A model generated the notes under the pieces. The model did no database searches. It had not been told where the DNA came from and worked only from the letters and a program-made list of their open reading frames with translations. Of a stretch of DNA of 64,000 nucleotides, positions 50,226 through 58,238 are shown in pieces. The position numbers and the translations under genes are program-made. The stretch spans positions 1 to 64,000 of IMG/VR virus record IMGVR_UViG_3300025121_000045; one strand, 5' to 3'. The first letter of the stretch is position 1, and the number at the start of each line of letters is the position of its first letter. This DNA is from a virus.

Positions 50226-50669
50226 ATGTCGGGTTTACTAAAAGAAATACAACAAGAATTGGATCTGCTAGCTATGGAAGACCAGGCCAAACGACTTAAT
50301 GAAGAGATTAATTATACTGAAACACAATCTTGGATAATAAAACGTTCAGAAGAAGAGTTTGTTTTGTTGATGCCCATTATAAAGGACGGAATCAAAAAAC
50401 TGATTCTTACTAAAGAGTGGACAATAACCCTTGTTGGAGGGTGGCATTTATACAAACACGAGTATAAGTACAATGTATTAACCTTTAGTATTAGTCCACC
50501 TCATTATTCTGATTTACAATTAGCTATGTTGAGTTTGATAAAAACAGAGTTACAGAAAGACGGAATGACTGTTGAGTTTAAAAGTGAATTGTGCGAAGGA
50601 GCCAATGAAGGGGAAGACGTCTCTTGGCGTGCCAAGTTAAATGTTAAATTAGATTTAGGGAATGTTTGA
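50226..50669 (+). CDS. Hypothetical protein, 147 aa
   Basis: Helical acidic N-terminus, beta-rich C-terminus; no family recognised. AGAGAGG precedes ATG and its stop overlaps the next start (TGATG). Confidence 0.62.
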   Translation: MSGLLKEIQQELDLLAMEDQAKRLNEEINYTETQSWIIKRSEEEFVLLMPIIKDGIKKLILTKEWTITLVGGWHLYKHEYKYNVLTFSISPPHYSDLQLAMLSLIKTELQKDGMTVEFKSELCEGANEGEDVSWRAKLNVKLDLGNV

Positions 50670-51145
50670 TGTATTTGATAAAAGATCCATATTATTTAAG
50701 CAGACAAGTCCTTTTTGATGTGAAAGAACATCAAGTCCCAGGGCTTATACAAAATATCAAAGCCATGATCACGCTATGTCGAAATAATGGTTTAGAAAAC
50801 ATGAGTGCTCCAGAAGCAGGTCTACCTTATAAATTTTTTATTGCCAAAAATCCTGACCCAAGAGATCCAGATTTTGAAGTAGTTTTCTCACCAAAAATAA
50901 TGGCTACATCTGAAGAAGAATCCGAGATAGAAGAACTATTTGTATCTGGAAACAGAGGTGTTGTAGTCAGGTATAATGTAATAGAAATGGAATGGTTTCA
51001 TCACAATGGTAGAAAATTTGAAAAGAAATCTGGAGTGTTTGAAGGAGAGCTAGCCTTCATAGCTCAAAAGCATTGTGAGAGATTAGACCGTATGTATAGA
51101 ATACCGAACGACATAATAACTTCGAATTCAACCCAAACAAATTGA
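50669..51145 (+). CDS. Peptide deformylase homologue with lost metal site
   Basis: The 158-aa protein follows the deformylase layout: MSAPEAGLPYKFFI (cf. GLAAPQ), FEVVFSPKIM, EELFVSGNRGVVVRY (cf. EGCLS) and AFIAQKHCERLDRM (cf. QHExDHLDG). The metal-binding Cys and both His residues, and the catalytic Glu, are not at their expected places. It is therefore probably inactive as a deformylase and may bind the ribosome tunnel exit or another partner. ATG 50669 overlaps the previous stop. Confidence 0.7.
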   Translation: MYLIKDPYYLSRQVLFDVKEHQVPGLIQNIKAMITLCRNNGLENMSAPEAGLPYKFFIAKNPDPRDPDFEVVFSPKIMATSEEESEIEELFVSGNRGVVVRYNVIEMEWFHHNGRKFEKKSGVFEGELAFIAQKHCERLDRMYRIPNDIITSNSTQTN

Positions 51146-51154
51146 GATTGTGTA

Positions 51155-51418
51155 ATGATTACATCCCTTGGCCCACTTGTAGAGGGTAAGCTCATACTCA
51201 TATCTAGTGATAGATGGGCTATTGTTCAAGATAAAGGACCGCATATATTTGTAGATGATCTTCTGAAGAAGATGCAGGGGAAGAACGTTAGACTGATACT
51301 AACGGATCTTGACGTATTAGAAGGTCTCGTAAATATAGGATTGAAGCAAGGTCAAGAAACGCAGTTTATAGAAAACATGAGTTCAGAACAAATAACTCAA
51401 TTGGTGAAAAATGTCTGA
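51155..51418 (+). CDS. Hypothetical protein, 87 aa
   Basis: A small mixed alpha/beta protein just upstream of the ligase; its end overlaps the ligase start by 8 nt. No family recognised. Confidence 0.6.
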   Translation: MITSLGPLVEGKLILISSDRWAIVQDKGPHIFVDDLLKKMQGKNVRLILTDLDVLEGLVNIGLKQGQETQFIENMSSEQITQLVKNV

Positions 51419-52058
51419 AGAATACACTGAACTATTTAATGATCCCTCCATAGATGTGAATAACCGTACCGACGAGTTAGTACATCTTATCAAATACCAC
51501 AGAAATCTATATTATAATGACACATCGGTTATTTCGGATGAGGAGTTTGATGCATATGTAGATGAGCTTCGAGAGCTAGACCCATCCCACAAAGTCTTGT
51601 TCGAAGTAGGGTCTAACACTCCTGATGATAGTCCATGGAAGACTGGACGTCACGGGATCGCTATGACTTCTTTGGATAAGGTAAACTCCAAAGAAGAGAT
51701 TAGAGATTGGGTTCGTAAGAGAAACGTTAAGTGGCTGTGTCCACAAGAGAAGTTGGATGGATTTTCTTGCTTTGATGGAGATACTAAAATTTGGTTGGCA
51801 AACGGGGAGACTGTACCAATTAGAGATTTAGTAGAAGAAAACACACCTACTCAAATATTGTCTTGGAATCAAGATAAAGGCATCCATATATCTGAAGCAA
51901 TACATTTTATAGATAATGGTTTGAAAGATAATTGGATTAAATTGACTTTTGAGGATGGGTCTACCGTATCTGTAACAGAGGAACATCTATTTTTTGTTGA
52001 AGGTGAAGGTTGGATAGAGGCAAAACATTTGCTAAACAAAGATATAAAACAATTTTAA
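51411..52058 (+). CDS. ligA: NAD-dependent DNA ligase, N-terminal extein plus split-intein N-fragment
   Basis: Residues 1-119 are the ligase Ia domain (YYNDTSVISDEEFDAYV) and the start of the adenylation domain, ending at active-site motif EKLDGFS with Lys114. Cys120 (codon 51768-51770) opens an intein: CFDGDTKIWLANG (block A) and TFEDGSTVSVTEEHLFF (block B with T-x-x-H). The fragment ends at stop 52058. The partner C-intein is encoded at 53029. Trans-splicing would join the ligase after FS and before CSFTY. A nuclease gene lies between the halves. Confidence 0.93.
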   Translation: MSEEYTELFNDPSIDVNNRTDELVHLIKYHRNLYYNDTSVISDEEFDAYVDELRELDPSHKVLFEVGSNTPDDSPWKTGRHGIAMTSLDKVNSKEEIRDWVRKRNVKWLCPQEKLDGFSCFDGDTKIWLANGETVPIRDLVEENTPTQILSWNQDKGIHISEAIHFIDNGLKDNWIKLTFEDGSTVSVTEEHLFFVEGEGWIEAKHLLNKDIKQF

Positions 52059-52070
52059 TAGTCAATTTAT

Positions 52071-52114
52071 ATATACCTCCCATCGACAGTTTTAATTAAC
52101 TATGGAGGGTGTAT
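52071..52114 (+). promoter_or_regulatory. Start hairpin of the intein-associated nuclease
   Basis: 52071-52080 pairs with 52104-52114 (five G-C-rich pairs, one bulged G, five more pairs with one wobble). The 3' arm is the GGAGG site and reaches into ATG 52113. Confidence 0.55.
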
Positions 52115-53057
52115 GTTAGGAGGAGACCTATGGGTAATCGATCATTTATCACAAATAAAGGGACAAGGACATACTAAAGAAGGAATGGTTTTTGTTAAAA
52201 GAGTGAAGCAAGAAAATGGAAAGATAGCTATAATATGTGATGTATGTGGTTTAGAAGAGTTAGTGGTAGGAGACATTCCACATATTAGATTAATGTTTGG
52301 GAGGGCAAACAATTCAATACAAAAATGGGGACATCACAAATGTCTTAAGTGTGCAAATTTAGCTCGAGATAAATCTAGATTAATAACAATGTCTAAACCA
52401 GAATGGAAACAACAACAAAAGTTAAAACCTTCTTGGCAATCTAGAGCGGATGAAAATTTAGTAAAAAAATGGAAAGAAAACATAGGCAGTGCTAACAAAA
52501 ATACTTGGGGTAAAAGAACTAAAGAAGAAAAATTTTTGCATGCAAGAAAATATTGGGACTCCTTAACAGAAGAACAAAAAGAAAGAAGAGCTAAAAAGAT
52601 TGGTGTTTGGGCTAAAAGTTTTTGGGAGAATTTAACACCTCAAGAACGAATATTACATGTGGAAAAATGCGTTAAAGGTTTGCCTAGATCCAAAGCTTCT
52701 GAAGTTTTTAAACAGTCTTTAGTAAAACATGACCTCTATGACGGGTTTCAAAGTGAGATTGGAATTGCAGGCTATATTGTAGATGAGGCTAATGTTGACA
52801 AAAAATTAGTAGTAGAATTTTTTGGTGATTTTTATCATTGCAATCCAAGAATATATTCTTCAGACTTTTTTAATCGAACTTTACAAATGACCTCTTCTGA
52901 AAAATGGGAGTATGATAGAAGGCGTTTAGGTGCTATTAGAGCCTGTGGTTATGATATTTTGATTATTTGGGAAAACGAATGGACTGTTTCCCCTGAAAAA
53001 TCTTTAAATAAAATGAGGAAATTTATAAATGAAAGTCGTGAAAGTGGAAAAAGTTGA
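52113..53057 (+). CDS. Vsr-like (EDxHD-type) homing endonuclease between split-intein halves
   Basis: This 314-aa protein has CxxC pairs near the N-terminus (CDVC, CLKC), a basic helical middle, and a C-terminal Vsr-like nuclease fold: SEIGIAGYIVDEAN, KKLVVEFFGDFYHCNP, WEYDRRRLGAIRACGYDILIIWENEW. Such enzymes lying between split inteins define the 'fractured gene' arrangement in phages. It would target the uninterrupted ligase gene. Its last 29 nt overlap the C-intein gene. Confidence 0.87.
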   Translation: MLGGDLWVIDHLSQIKGQGHTKEGMVFVKRVKQENGKIAIICDVCGLEELVVGDIPHIRLMFGRANNSIQKWGHHKCLKCANLARDKSRLITMSKPEWKQQQKLKPSWQSRADENLVKKWKENIGSANKNTWGKRTKEEKFLHARKYWDSLTEEQKERRAKKIGVWAKSFWENLTPQERILHVEKCVKGLPRSKASEVFKQSLVKHDLYDGFQSEIGIAGYIVDEANVDKKLVVEFFGDFYHCNPRIYSSDFFNRTLQMTSSEKWEYDRRRLGAIRACGYDILIIWENEWTVSPEKSLNKMRKFINESRESGKS

Positions 53058-53967
53058 AGGGACCAGAAAAGCATATGATCTCACTATTAAAAATACTCAT
53101 TGTTATTTTGTAGGTCCTGGAGTATTAGCGCATAATTGTTCTTTTACGTATGTAGACGGAGTGTTACAGCGTGTACTTACTCGAGGCGGTGGAGAAGAAG
53201 GGGAAGACATCACACGTAATGCTCTAAAAATGAGAGGTGTAAAGCGGGTTTTGTCTACTCGCTTTACCGGGGATCTTCGGGGCGAGGCAATGTTTGTTGC
53301 TCCGGAATTTGCCGCATACAATGCAAAAGCGGCATCCACTAAGAATTGGACTGTTTTCAAAAATATGAGGAACGGGGCTTCTGGACTTGCCAGAAGACAT
53401 AGCGGAGATGGTGTTGAGTTCTTACGAGTTTTCTTTTATGAATTGAAGAGTGATGTGTTAGACTTTGACTCTCATTTTGAGAAAATGTCCTACTTACGAA
53501 AAATTCTTGGACTTTGGACTCCGTGGTATGCTCGTGTTGATCTAAAAGGTCTTGAAGAGATTTATGATAAATACGAATCAGAGATTCGAGAAAATCTAAT
53601 TTATGAGATAGATGGACTGGTTATCAAAGTAGACTCAGCTTCAGAATGTGAAGACATCGAATCAACTATGCAAACCAGTTCTAGAACTACTGCAAATCCC
53701 AAATCTCAAGTAGCTTGGAAGTTCATGGCGGAGACCAGAGTTACTACCTTGCTTGATGTCGAATGGGAATTTGGACTGGGGGGGAGAATAACTCCTGTAG
53801 CTATTTTAAGTCCTGTTATGATCGGAGGCGTAGAAGTTAGGAGAGCTTCTTTATCTACATTTTCTCGTGTAGCAACACTTAAATTATGGAAAGGGTGTAA
53901 AGTATTAATTTCAAGAAGAAATGATGTGATTCCATATTTGGAGAAAAATCTTGAAATTAATATGTGA
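53029..53967 (+). CDS. ligA: Split-intein C-fragment plus ligase adenylation and OB domains
   Basis: Residues 1-36 are the C-intein (KAYDLTIKNTHCYFVGPGVLAHN, ending His-Asn). Cys37 (53137-53139) is the +1 extein residue. The extein continues the adenylation domain (SFTYVDGVLQRVLTRGGG, later YEIDGLVIKVDS, QVAWKF) and the OB fold (LGGRITPVAILSPV, ISRRNDVIPY), then stops at 53967, just before where the zinc finger should begin. After splicing the ligase chain would be 395 aa. GAGG precedes ATG 53029. Confidence 0.93.
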   Translation: MKVVKVEKVEGTRKAYDLTIKNTHCYFVGPGVLAHNCSFTYVDGVLQRVLTRGGGEEGEDITRNALKMRGVKRVLSTRFTGDLRGEAMFVAPEFAAYNAKAASTKNWTVFKNMRNGASGLARRHSGDGVEFLRVFFYELKSDVLDFDSHFEKMSYLRKILGLWTPWYARVDLKGLEEIYDKYESEIRENLIYEIDGLVIKVDSASECEDIESTMQTSSRTTANPKSQVAWKFMAETRVTTLLDVEWEFGLGGRITPVAILSPVMIGGVEVRRASLSTFSRVATLKLWKGCKVLISRRNDVIPYLEKNLEINM

Positions 53968-54898
53968 TATGTGTCATATAAAATTACTTCGTCCACACCC
54001 TAAGAGGAATTTTTGTATTAACTGTTTACCTAAGGCACGTAGGGAAAGAGAACGATTACTATATGGTATAAAAGTAGTAGATCCTTTAACATGCCCTGTA
54101 TGTGGTTTTATGACATCCTTTATAACTACACAGCATATAAAAGAACACGGTTTTCTAACCCCAGAAGATTTTAAAAAAGAATTTAATTTACCATATCTTC
54201 AATCGGAATCTTTTAGAAAAGTACAAAGTGAAAGAAATAGCAAAAATAACCCAATGATGAAAGGTCATACAAAAGAGTCTAAAGATAAAATATCTAAAAA
54301 TAGAACTGGTAAAGGTATCGGAATAGTAGGAAAATATGTAAGAACACCTGAAATAAGAGCAAAGATATCCGTTGGAGTAGCTCAAGCATATATAGAAGGC
54401 AGATTGATAACGTCTTCGTATCCAAAGGGGAATGCAGAATGGGTTAGATCTAAGAAAGCAGGACTTGTTTTTGTTAGGTCATCTTGGGAAAAACGTATAT
54501 TAAAAATATTAGATTTACACCCATATGTTTTAGCTGTAGAATATGAGCCATGTAGAATATCATATGAGTTTGAAGGTAGGACTAAAAGCTATATTCCAGA
54601 TTTTTTAGTATATTTTGATGGTATGATAAAAGAACTATGGGAAATAAAACCTGACTATTTAATAAAAGATTCAAAAAATTTAGCTAAAACCATAGCATTA
54701 AATGAATATATTAAAAGAATGAATTATAACGGTAGAATAGTAGATTTAGCTCAAATAGAAAATATGGAAAGAGAAGTTGGTATATTACCTTGGAATGGAA
54801 AAGGTCATTCTTGGTCAGACTTTGATAATTCTGCTGTTAAAACACATTTAGAATATTTAAAACATTTTAATGAAGATCTTTTTGAAGGAGATTTATGA
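53951..54898 (+). CDS. NUMOD3/PD-(D/E)XK homing endonuclease inside the ligase
   Basis: TTG 53951 is proposed as the start: GGAG lies 7 nt upstream, and only this start keeps the complete CDMC...CINC zinc pair. The 315-aa protein has two NUMOD3-like repeats (NPMMKGHTKESKDKISKNR, TPEIRAKISVGVAQAY) and a TnsA-like nuclease core (SYIPDFLVYFDG, ELWEIKPDYL). It overlaps the ligase middle fragment by 17 nt and ends in the ATGA start of the last ligase fragment, so both ligase pieces keep translation signals. Confidence 0.87.
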   Translation: MKLICDMCHIKLLRPHPKRNFCINCLPKARRERERLLYGIKVVDPLTCPVCGFMTSFITTQHIKEHGFLTPEDFKKEFNLPYLQSESFRKVQSERNSKNNPMMKGHTKESKDKISKNRTGKGIGIVGKYVRTPEIRAKISVGVAQAYIEGRLITSSYPKGNAEWVRSKKAGLVFVRSSWEKRILKILDLHPYVLAVEYEPCRISYEFEGRTKSYIPDFLVYFDGMIKELWEIKPDYLIKDSKNLAKTIALNEYIKRMNYNGRIVDLAQIENMEREVGILPWNGKGHSWSDFDNSAVKTHLEYLKHFNEDLFEGDL

Positions 54899-55692
54899 AT
54901 AGAGTCTATTTTGCGGTACCTACCTCTTGTCCAAAATGTGTATCAACTTTAGTGACGGACGGTGAATATCTTCGATGCGTGAATACTTCTTGCCCAGGTA
55001 TTATTGCAGGCAATGTTCGAAAGTGGGTTACAAATCTAGAAATTGACTTCTTTGGTATGGCTATTATTGAGGCGATGGTAGCTACAGGAAAATTGAAGAC
55101 TGTAGCGGATCTATATCGATTAACAGAGCAAGATATAGCTGACGAGTGTGGATCGGGTAATGCACGACGGGCAGTAGCAAATCTACAAGCTAAGAGCGTT
55201 ATACCTCTTCATCTTTTGTTTGGATCTTTGAACATTACCAACTTTGGACGAAGCCTAGCTAAGCTTCTTGTCAAAGCGGGTTATGACACCGTAGATAAAA
55301 TGTTAGCAGCCACCATTACGGACATGGCTAAGGTAGAGAAGTTTGGAGTAGAACGAGCTACTCAGGTTTGGAATGGTTTACGAGAGATGGAGTCCGTGAT
55401 CAGAGACCTAGAAAAACTGGTAACAGTTCAAACAGCTACTCCTAAAGCCACGGGGGGTATTTTAGCTGGTAAGAGTTTTTGTATCACGGGTTCTTTGAGC
55501 CAGCCTAAGAAAGTATTCCAAGATATGATTGAAAGCAACGGAGGAGAGTATTTGGATTCTGTTAAGTCGGGGCTTACGTACCTTATTGCGGCAGATCCAA
55601 CAGGTACAAGTGGTAAGCTTGACTCTGCTCGTAAGAAAGGCATTCAAGTTATTGGCGAGGATGGTTTGAAGAAATTGCTTACGGGCAATTAA
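54895..55692 (+). CDS. ligA: NAD-dependent DNA ligase C-terminal fragment (zinc finger, HhH, BRCT)
   Basis: This 265-aa product carries the four-Cys zinc finger (CPKC, CVNTSC near 12-34), helix-hairpin-helix repeats (about 40-170) and a BRCT domain (GGILAGKSFCITGSLS to the end). No intein sequence is present, so it must act as a separate subunit with the spliced 395-aa part. Together they make about 660 residues, normal LigA length. GGAGA before ATG 54895 is inside the nuclease gene. Confidence 0.93.
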   Translation: MNRVYFAVPTSCPKCVSTLVTDGEYLRCVNTSCPGIIAGNVRKWVTNLEIDFFGMAIIEAMVATGKLKTVADLYRLTEQDIADECGSGNARRAVANLQAKSVIPLHLLFGSLNITNFGRSLAKLLVKAGYDTVDKMLAATITDMAKVEKFGVERATQVWNGLREMESVIRDLEKLVTVQTATPKATGGILAGKSFCITGSLSQPKKVFQDMIESNGGEYLDSVKSGLTYLIAADPTGTSGKLDSARKKGIQVIGEDGLKKLLTGN

Positions 55693-55910
55693 TCTGACTC
55701 TTTATATAATCTTTCCGCTATGTCATCTATTAAATATAAGACATAGCTCTTCCTAATGTCTAATTCAGCATATTTAATACCATTTTGAAGTATATCAAAT
55801 ATTCTGGAGTTTAAATAAGTTTTTAGACGAATTAGACGAGGGTCTTCTTCATCTAAATCTAAAGCCTGTATATTTCTACTCAATTTGTCTATTCTATCTT
55901 TTGTAGTCAT
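55689..55910 (-). CDS. Hypothetical protein, 73 aa
   Basis: Helical, charged; converges with the ligase end (4-nt overlap). GAGAGG precedes its start on the minus strand. No family recognised. Confidence 0.62.
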   Translation of the reverse strand: MTTKDRIDKLSRNIQALDLDEEDPRLIRLKTYLNSRIFDILQNGIKYAELDIRKSYVLYLIDDIAERLYKESD

Positions 55911-56005
55911 TATTAATCCTCTCGTGTACGAAATTATACTTTACTGGCTAAAGGTCACTATAACCTTTTCTTCATATCGATGAACAGTGGCTTTTAAACC
56001 AGTAG

Positions 56006-56365
56006 TCATTTTTTAGGTTTGTCTTGATAAAAAATTAATCCTACTCTATTTCGGGTACTAGAAACTACTGCTCTTACATCATCTTTTTCATAATTCATTC
56101 CAGTTTGATTAATAGTTCCAAGAGCAGGGTAGACGTTAGTTAATTTCTTAAATCCAGAAGATTCTAATTCAGAGCACACCTGTTCTAGAGTAGTCCCTGA
56201 AGGTAATTCTAAAGCCTTTGTTATAAGATGTGGGTATTCTCCATAATTTGGCTCCTTTATAGAACCAGGGAATTTTTTAAAAAATTCATTTCTGAACTTG
56301 TCTGGAGAGGACGCAGCTTGTTTTATGTGAGTTGCCAATGTGTTTAATCTCGTAGATAAAGTCAT
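56006..56365 (-). CDS. Hypothetical protein, 119 aa
   Basis: A basic protein with an N-terminal helical region and no recognised domain. It is divergent from the gene at 56423 and shares an AACGTT promoter-like site with it. Confidence 0.62.
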   Translation of the reverse strand: MTLSTRLNTLATHIKQAASSPDKFRNEFFKKFPGSIKEPNYGEYPHLITKALELPSGTTLEQVCSELESSGFKKLTNVYPALGTINQTGMNYEKDDVRAVVSSTRNRVGLIFYQDKPKK

Positions 56366-56389
56366 TGTCTTAGGACTTCCAATATAAGA

Positions 56390-56395
56390 AACGTT
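56390..56395. promoter_or_regulatory. AACGTT: CGTT motif on both strands of a divergent gap
   Basis: The palindrome gives AACGTTTCTTATATTGG on the minus strand (gene ending at 56006) and AACGTTATATGACTATACC on the plus strand (gene at 56423). This supports the motif as a promoter element. Confidence 0.45.
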
Positions 56396-56422
56396 ATATG
56401 ACTATACCATTATAAAAAGATT

Positions 56423-56824
56423 GTGACGTTGAATACACAGACTAAAAGTGATTATGGAGTTCTACTACTTCTAGCCAATATGGACTCTACCTTTAAAGGA
56501 CATAAGCAACAACCTTTTACAGCGGAAGATGCTTATGCGGATTTTCAAATCCCTTTTTGCCTCATATACAACGGTTTTCAAAACGGACTGGATGACCTAA
56601 AAGTCATTCTGGAGCGTAATGCAAATTCCTTAGTTCCTTCAGACGTGCGACATGATAATGTGATTTTAACTAAATTGAAAGATGGACGTTACATTATCAA
56701 GAATGCATCCTGGAAAGAAGTTTGTAGCTACATTCCGAATGCTCAGGAAATTTTTGATAAATATTGTCCAAATCCAGAGCCGGTTAAATCTTTTTGGCAA
56801 AAACTGTTTCAGAGGTGTTTGTGA
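56423..56824 (+). CDS. Hypothetical protein, 133 aa
   Basis: GTG 56423 is proposed; the next in-frame ATG would remove 19 residues. LTKLKDGRYIIKNASW resembles the protein at 175. It overlaps the exoribonuclease start (GTGA). Confidence 0.58.
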   Translation: MTLNTQTKSDYGVLLLLANMDSTFKGHKQQPFTAEDAYADFQIPFCLIYNGFQNGLDDLKVILERNANSLVPSDVRHDNVILTKLKDGRYIIKNASWKEVCSYIPNAQEIFDKYCPNPEPVKSFWQKLFQRCL

Positions 56825-57309
56825 AATACTGGTTTGACACGGAATTCATTGAAGACGGACAGACTATTGACTTAATAAGTATCGGAATTGTTTCTGAAGA
56901 TGGCAGAGAGTTTTACGGAATTTCAAACGAGTTCGATGATACTAAAGCAAACAACTGGGTAATAGAAAATGTTTTCTCTCATCTTTTAGACGGATTTGAA
57001 GACCAAAAAGTATGGTATACAAGAAAAGAATTAAAGCAAGCTATTATTGAGTTCATTGGAAATGATCAAAATCCGGAATTTTGGGCATATTATGCTTCAT
57101 ATGACTGGGTGGCTTTATGTCAACTCTTCGGAACTATGATGCAATTGCCTAAACATTTTCCTATGTTCTGTATGGATTTGAAGCAGCTTACCGTTATGGT
57201 AGGAAACCCAAAACTTCCGGATCAAACCTCTACAGAACATCATGCTTTAGCAGACGCTCGGTGGAATAAAGAAGCATATGATTTTTTGATGGAAAGGATG
57301 AAGAAATGA
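56821..57309 (+). CDS. DEDDh 3'-5' exoribonuclease (Rv2179c-like)
   Basis: This 162-aa enzyme begins KYWFDTEFIEDG (D and E ligands), with YASYDWVALCQLF near 88-100, FCMDLKQL near 116-123 and HHALADARWNKEAYDFL near 139-155. All four acidic residues and the His are present. Relatives degrade RNA 3' to 5'. GTG 56821 overlaps the previous stop and follows GAGG, preferred over the upstream in-frame TTG 56794. Confidence 0.85.
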   Translation: MKYWFDTEFIEDGQTIDLISIGIVSEDGREFYGISNEFDDTKANNWVIENVFSHLLDGFEDQKVWYTRKELKQAIIEFIGNDQNPEFWAYYASYDWVALCQLFGTMMQLPKHFPMFCMDLKQLTVMVGNPKLPDQTSTEHHALADARWNKEAYDFLMERMKK

Positions 57310-57509
57310 AATGTCCTTGGTGTTACGGTCAAGGTAAAAACGCTATCAATTCTTCTGCAATATGTGATCTATGTAATGGTAGAAAAGAAGTTACATTAGA
57401 GCATTGTCGAGCCGTACATGCTTCTATCAAGCTTATGAGTAGATACCTGAATCATGAAATGAGAATAAATTTAAGAGGTATTTTGAATATGCTTGAGAAA
57501 GTAATCTAA
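57306..57509 (+). CDS. DnaJ-type zinc-finger protein, 67 aa
   Basis: CPWCYGQGK and CDLCNGRK repeat the DnaJ CxxCxGxG pattern, forming one zinc site, followed by a helix. No J-domain. Coupled to the exoribonuclease by ATGA. Confidence 0.68.
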   Translation: MKCPWCYGQGKNAINSSAICDLCNGRKEVTLEHCRAVHASIKLMSRYLNHEMRINLRGILNMLEKVI

Positions 57510-57513
57510 AATT

Positions 57514-57792
57514 ATGAAATTCTATAAGATACGTCACAAACCTACCGGACTATTTTTTCGTCCATCACGTCACATGGATAAACGTAATTTAAGTAAGATA
57601 GGGAAAGCTTATTCCAGAAAACCTTCTCTAAGTTTTTTAGGAACGATATATGCACACCCTTATACAGGCCCCAAACCAGTTAGAACCTGGCAAATGTTGG
57701 AGATAGATTTACAGCATTATAATGGTTATGAAATGAAAATTGTTATATTAGATGAATGGGAGATTGTAGAGTACGAATCTATTCAGCAATAA
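57514..57792 (+). CDS. Hypothetical protein, 92 aa
   Basis: Basic N-terminus (KFYKIRHKPTGLFFRPSRH), beta-rich C-terminus. No family recognised and no clear ribosome site. Confidence 0.6.
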   Translation: MKFYKIRHKPTGLFFRPSRHMDKRNLSKIGKAYSRKPSLSFLGTIYAHPYTGPKPVRTWQMLEIDLQHYNGYEMKIVILDEWEIVEYESIQQ

Positions 57793-57795
57793 TAA

Positions 57796-57835
57796 TCCAT
57801 ATGTATGCTAAGTCCTTGCACCCCTTATATATGGA
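57796..57835 (+). promoter_or_regulatory. 7-bp start-proximal hairpin
   Basis: TCCATAT (57796-57802) pairs with ATATGGA (57829-57835), the ribosome site of ATG 57842. Confidence 0.45.
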
Positions 57836-57841
57836 GACTTT

Positions 57842-58174
57842 ATGCAGCTTAGGTTTATCCTGTTATGTGTGCTTCTTTTTATCTCTACCCCTACCTTTGC
57901 TAATAATTTTGATTTAACTTCCAATACCTACCCAGAAACAATTCTTGTATCCTCTGCACCTACTCAAGTTGTATTATCTGACCAAATAAACATCAATACA
58001 GCTGACTTATCAACTTTAATGTTATTTCCAGGCATTGGAAAAGTAAAAGCTCAAGCTATTATAGACTACAGGTCCAAGAATGGGTCTTTTGTTTCCTGTA
58101 ATGGCTTAGATAAAGTTAAAGGTATTGGAAAGAAAACGTTAGAAAAGATACGAGACAAATGTTCTATTAAGTAA
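57842..58174 (+). CDS. ComEA-like secreted helix-hairpin-helix DNA-binding protein
   Basis: The 110-aa protein has a signal peptide (hydrophobic core LLCVLLFIS, cleavage near TFA-N at 20-22), a short linker, and the ComEA-type domain INTADLSTLMLFPGIGKVKAQAIIDYR and GLDKVKGIGKKTLEKI. ComEA binds incoming DNA in the periplasm during competence. An exported phage copy might bind injected or environmental DNA outside the inner membrane, or simply be misannotated as secreted if the leader is retained. Good GGAG site. Confidence 0.85.
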   Translation: MQLRFILLCVLLFISTPTFANNFDLTSNTYPETILVSSAPTQVVLSDQININTADLSTLMLFPGIGKVKAQAIIDYRSKNGSFVSCNGLDKVKGIGKKTLEKIRDKCSIK

Positions 58175-58190
58175 CTTTACCCTTCCTGTT

Positions 58191-58194
58191 CGTT
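58191..58194 (+). promoter_or_regulatory. CGTT-type candidate promoter motif
   Basis: TTCGTTCTTCCTTGTATC, 45 nt before ATG 58239. A 5-bp TCCTT/AAGGA pairing covers the ribosome site. Confidence 0.33.
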
Positions 58195-58238
58195 CTTCCT
58201 TGTATCTATCTACAAACCAAATTCTCAAAGGACAGTCC

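Noticed and set aside
53968-54894. A second intein or an intron at the ligase OB/zinc-finger junction
   Set aside because: The flanking ligase ends carry no intein blocks, both have their own start or stop signals, and no intron core is visible; a free-standing nuclease gene explains the gap.
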